Part shown: positions 61,803-64,000 of the stretch, piece after piece
Position numbering within the stretch: position 1 is the stretch's first letter
How the letters are laid out: each line of letters begins with the position of its first letter
NCBI RefSeq assembly: GCF_023073335.1
Contig: NZ_JADPJG010000004.1
Coordinates: 47,238-111,237 of the forward strand
Direction of reading: 5' to 3'
Length of the DNA: 64,000 bases
Source of the DNA: Bradyrhizobium sp. 21
Lineage (GTDB): Bacteria; Pseudomonadota; Alphaproteobacteria; Rhizobiales; Xanthobacteraceae
Notes under the pieces: generated by a model
The model's input: the letters and a program-made list of their open reading frames with translations, nothing else
Told to the model about the DNA's origin: nothing
Database searches by the model: none
Program-made: the position numbers and the translations under genes

Positions 61803-62357
61803 CTAGCGGGGATGCGATCGCTTCGGGCCGTTCCTCCCCGCCGGCCTTGGCAGTCGCGCCTTCTGGGCGACGGACTTGCCCCGCGGCTGGAGGAGATCGT
61901 CGGGCCCGGTGACCCCTGCAGCCCGGAGGTCGCGTAGCAGCTTCCGTACCAGCAACATGTTGGTCATCTGGAGTTCGTGATTGTTGCCGAAGCCGTAAGC
62001 GTTGCCTTCTGCGACGATCAGCCCGGAGCTGGTCTCGGTTAAAATCTCGAGTCGCTTCAGTCCGGTGACGCGGCGTCGGATCGTCTCCAGGGGCACATTC
62101 AGGAATCGCGACAGCGCGGCCCGCGACACGCCGCGCTTGATTGCATCGGGCTCGACAGCATCGATCCCTGAAAACCTTTCATTCAGGTTCACGTCGCTCA
62201 TGACGTTCGTCACATTGGCGTTGAGGATGCCGTGGATGATGAGCAGGTCCATGGCAGCGAAGTCGCCGTAGTGCCGGAACATCTCGCTGACCGAGCACAG
62301 CATGTAGGACAGCGTGTGCCGCGAAACCGCGCGTGTGACGTCTGAGCTCTTTGCCAT
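61803..62357 (-). CDS. Winged-helix-type regulatory protein
   Basis: 184 residues. An N-terminal helical part (LSYMLCSVSEMFRHYGDFAA) leads to a helix-turn-helix with a linked wing (GVSRAALSRFLNVPLETIRR, then VTGLKRLEILTETSSGLIVA), and a basic Pro/Arg/Lys tail follows. It may be a DNA-binding protein controlling the neighbouring genes. It is divergent from the PAS-type gene across 69 bases. I do not recognise a named family. Confidence 0.7.
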   Translation of the reverse strand: MAKSSDVTRAVSRHTLSYMLCSVSEMFRHYGDFAAMDLLIIHGILNANVTNVMSDVNLNERFSGIDAVEPDAIKRGVSRAALSRFLNVPLETIRRRVTGLKRLEILTETSSGLIVAEGNAYGFGNNHELQMTNMLLVRKLLRDLRAAGVTGPDDLLQPRGKSVAQKARLPRPAGRNGPKRSHPR

Positions 62358-62426
62358 GGCACCGACACGCTTGGTTTGTGAAGATTTAGCACACTTCCGG
62401 CCGCGCGACTGCCTTACCTACCCGGA

Positions 62427-63026
62427 ATGGGTACGTCCAGTCTGGACAATGCAGGGGCTGATCCCTCATCTACCGGGACGCCATGGTTGACATTCGGCCG
62501 CGCGCAGGGACCACCGCACATGAAGCATGCCGGTCGCCTCATCGACCAGGGGATGTTGTCGGTCTTCCAGATACGTCTCGCCAGGATGTGGGAGCGCACC
62601 AAGGGGACGCAGCCCCTGCCCGAATTCCAGGCGTTCGATTTCGACAGCATTCGGGACCTGCTCGAGAACCTCATGATCTGCGACGTGGACGGATCGAAGC
62701 ATCCCCTCGAATTCATCGTCAGATCGCAGGGAAAAGTCGTCACCGAACTTTACGGCGGGGATCGTTCCGGCCGCATGATCGACGAGATCACACCAGCTTC
62801 GCTGCGGCCCGGCGCTCGGGAAGACTATACGGCCGCCGCCCGACGCATGGTGCCGATGTTCAGGCGGAAGGCGATGACCGACTGCGCCGGGCGGCCCGTG
62901 AGCTTCGAGCTGTTGCTGTTGCCATTTACGGTCTCGCGGCAAGGCACCGACCGGATCATCTCGGCGGTCTACCTCTTCGCCGAGGGAAACGGATTCAATC
63001 GCCGCATGCTCCTCGCGGAGCGATAG
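62427..63026 (+). CDS. PAS-type (PAS_5-like) sensory protein
   Basis: 199 residues. The body resembles the rhizobial PAS_5 family: MWERTKGTQPLPEFQAFDFD, LENLMICDVDGSKHPLEFIV, GRMIDEITPASLRPGAREDY and FELLLLPFTVSRQGTDRIIS. There is no output domain, so it may bind a small ligand and act by protein contact. An in-frame ATG at 62520 is an alternative start. It is convergent with the sigma-54 activator gene. Confidence 0.72.
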   Translation: MGTSSLDNAGADPSSTGTPWLTFGRAQGPPHMKHAGRLIDQGMLSVFQIRLARMWERTKGTQPLPEFQAFDFDSIRDLLENLMICDVDGSKHPLEFIVRSQGKVVTELYGGDRSGRMIDEITPASLRPGAREDYTAAARRMVPMFRRKAMTDCAGRPVSFELLLLPFTVSRQGTDRIISAVYLFAEGNGFNRRMLLAER

Positions 63027-63043
63027 CGTTCGCTCGGCCAGCG

Positions 63044-64000
63044 TCATCGGTTGGATGAGACGGGGCCGATCCGGAACTGCTTGATCTTCCGATACAACGT
63101 CGCGCGGCTGAGCTTCAGCGCGCCCGCAGCTTCAGTCACGCGGCCGCCGTGCTTGCGCAGGGCCTCGACAATCGTCGCACGCTCAGCCGTCGCGAGATCC
63201 GGCTCGCCGGTTCTCCCGCCGAACGGCGGCAGATCGAGGTCGGAGTCAGTGATGACGCCGTCCTCCGCCGTGCAGCCGGCAAGCCGCAGCACGTGGCGGA
63301 GCTGGCGCATGTTGCCGGGATAGGGATAGGCCGAGAGCAGCGACCAGGCCTCGTCCGTGAGGCGGCAGTTCGGCGCCTCCTCGCGCGCGATCTGGCGGAT
63401 GACGTCGTCGCGGTCGGCGCGCTCGCGCAAGGCAGGCAGCCGCACCTCCATGCCGCGCAGACGGAAATAGAGATCGGTGCGGAAGGCGCCCTCCTCGGCC
63501 ATGCGGCCGAGATCGCGATGGGTCGCGCTAATGAGGCGAATGTCAACCGGCACGGGCTTGAGCGCGCCCAGCGGCCAGACTTCGCGGTTCTCCAGCACGC
63601 GCAAGAGGCGCGTCTGCAGCGCGATCGGCATGTCGCCAATCTCGTCGAGGAACAGCGTGCCGCCGTCGGCCTGCACGATCAGGCCCTTCGACCCGTCGCG
63701 CCGCGCGCCGGTGAAGGCGCCGGCCTCGTAGCCGAACAGCTCGGCGTCGATCAGGCTCTCCGGCATCGCCGCGCAGTTCAGCGCGACATAGTTGTGACGC
63801 GCGCGGTTGCCGGCAGCGTGAATGGCGCGGGCGAACACGTCCTTGCCGACGCCGGTCTCGCCATGCAACAGCAGCGGCAGATTGTGATCGCCGATGCTCT
63901 CGAGCCGCTTCACGCTTCTGATCAGGCCGGGATCGCGGCCGGCGAGCCGGTACAGCGCGTCGAAGCGATCGGCGGCCGCATCGCGGCGCGGCGCCAGCGG
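63044..64000 (-). CDS. Sigma-54-dependent Fis-type activator (AcoR-like), C-terminal part, cut by window edge
   Basis: 318 residues are visible; the frame runs open through 64000, so the N-terminal sensory part lies outside. The AAA+ domain is complete: Walker A GETGVGKD, the sigma-54-contact GAFTGARR loop, Walker B GGTLFLDEIGDM, and arginine fingers in the FRLRGMEVRLPALRER segment. The C-terminal Fis-type helix-turn-helix is GGRVTEAAGALKLSRATLYR. It is a plausible activator of the sigma-54 promoter 3 kb away. Confidence 0.93.
   Translation of the reverse strand, partial: PLAPRRDAAADRFDALYRLAGRDPGLIRSVKRLESIGDHNLPLLLHGETGVGKDVFARAIHAAGNRARHNYVALNCAAMPESLIDAELFGYEAGAFTGARRDGSKGLIVQADGGTLFLDEIGDMPIALQTRLLRVLENREVWPLGALKPVPVDIRLISATHRDLGRMAEEGAFRTDLYFRLRGMEVRLPALRERADRDDVIRQIAREEAPNCRLTDEAWSLLSAYPYPGNMRQLRHVLRLAGCTAEDGVITDSDLDLPPFGGRTGEPDLATAERATIVEALRKHGGRVTEAAGALKLSRATLYRKIKQFRIGPVSSNR

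Overview
The window is a stretch of high-GC alphaproteobacterial chromosome, almost certainly Bradyrhizobium or a close relative. The proline-utilisation enzyme PutA is 999 residues long with its catalytic cysteine at residue 792, the size and numbering I recall for the Bradyrhizobium PutA. The many acyl-CoA genes, the intergenic palindromic repeats and the tandem CYP153 genes also fit. I see no rRNA, tRNA, transposase, integrase, prophage gene or CRISPR array. Gene content is metabolic and regulatory, coding density is high, and most gaps over 120 bases hold a dispersed palindromic repeat.

Layout. 1-3.3 kb: the 3' part of a uracil phosphoribosyltransferase-like gene with an altered PRPP loop, a DUF305 membrane protein, and an M48 protease/DUF898 pair. 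3.6-6.2 kb: two tandem CYP153 alkane-hydroxylase-type P450s. 6.5-15.6 kb: a LysR regulator divergent from an acyl-CoA dehydrogenase/CoA-transferase/FAS1-like hydratase operon, then benzoylformate decarboxylase, an SDR/MarR divergent pair with a near-ideal operator palindrome, a second SDR and a hemolysin-III family protein. 15.8-20 kb: ycjX-ycjF behind a sigma-32-like promoter, and a GT39-type glycosyltransferase. 20.2-24.2 kb: a fused cytochrome-b-like/2Fe-2S/adenylate cyclase sensor, a SorAB-type sulfite dehydrogenase and a cold-shock protein. 24.4-30.3 kb: putR/putA, a class III CoA-transferase, a GST and a 54-residue membrane protein. 30.3-36.8 kb: a secreted c-type cytochrome-like protein, a coiled-coil membrane protein, a stand-alone cyclic-nucleotide-binding protein overlapping an MBL-fold hydrolase, and lemA with two TPM-domain genes.

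37-44.2 kb: a crotonase lacking both catalytic glutamates, a two-subunit-type acyl-CoA dehydrogenase pair, an orphan form II CoxL-like molybdoenzyme and a DHDPS-family lyase. 44.3-48.5 kb: a Tat-exported VOC protein, an HtrA-like pseudoprotease overlapping a LuxR-type regulator, and an OmpR-type two-component system. 48.6-54.5 kb: a Gly/His-rich secreted protein, Tex, cyanuric acid amidohydrolase and an amidase. 54.6-59.8 kb: a double-hotdog thioesterase, an internally duplicated small membrane protein, PoxB and dgoK-dgoA. 60-64 kb: a luciferase-like monooxygenase behind a canonical sigma-54 promoter, its likely flavin reductase beyond an intrinsic terminator, two small regulators, and the C-terminal part of a sigma-54-dependent activator.

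The most notable points are the redox-domain adenylate cyclase (which may signal to the stand-alone cNMP-binding protein), the paired pseudoprotease/HTH gene, the catalytically altered crotonase and UPRT, the sigma-54 unit at the right end, and the repeat families, one copy of which supplies the start codon of a TPM-domain gene.
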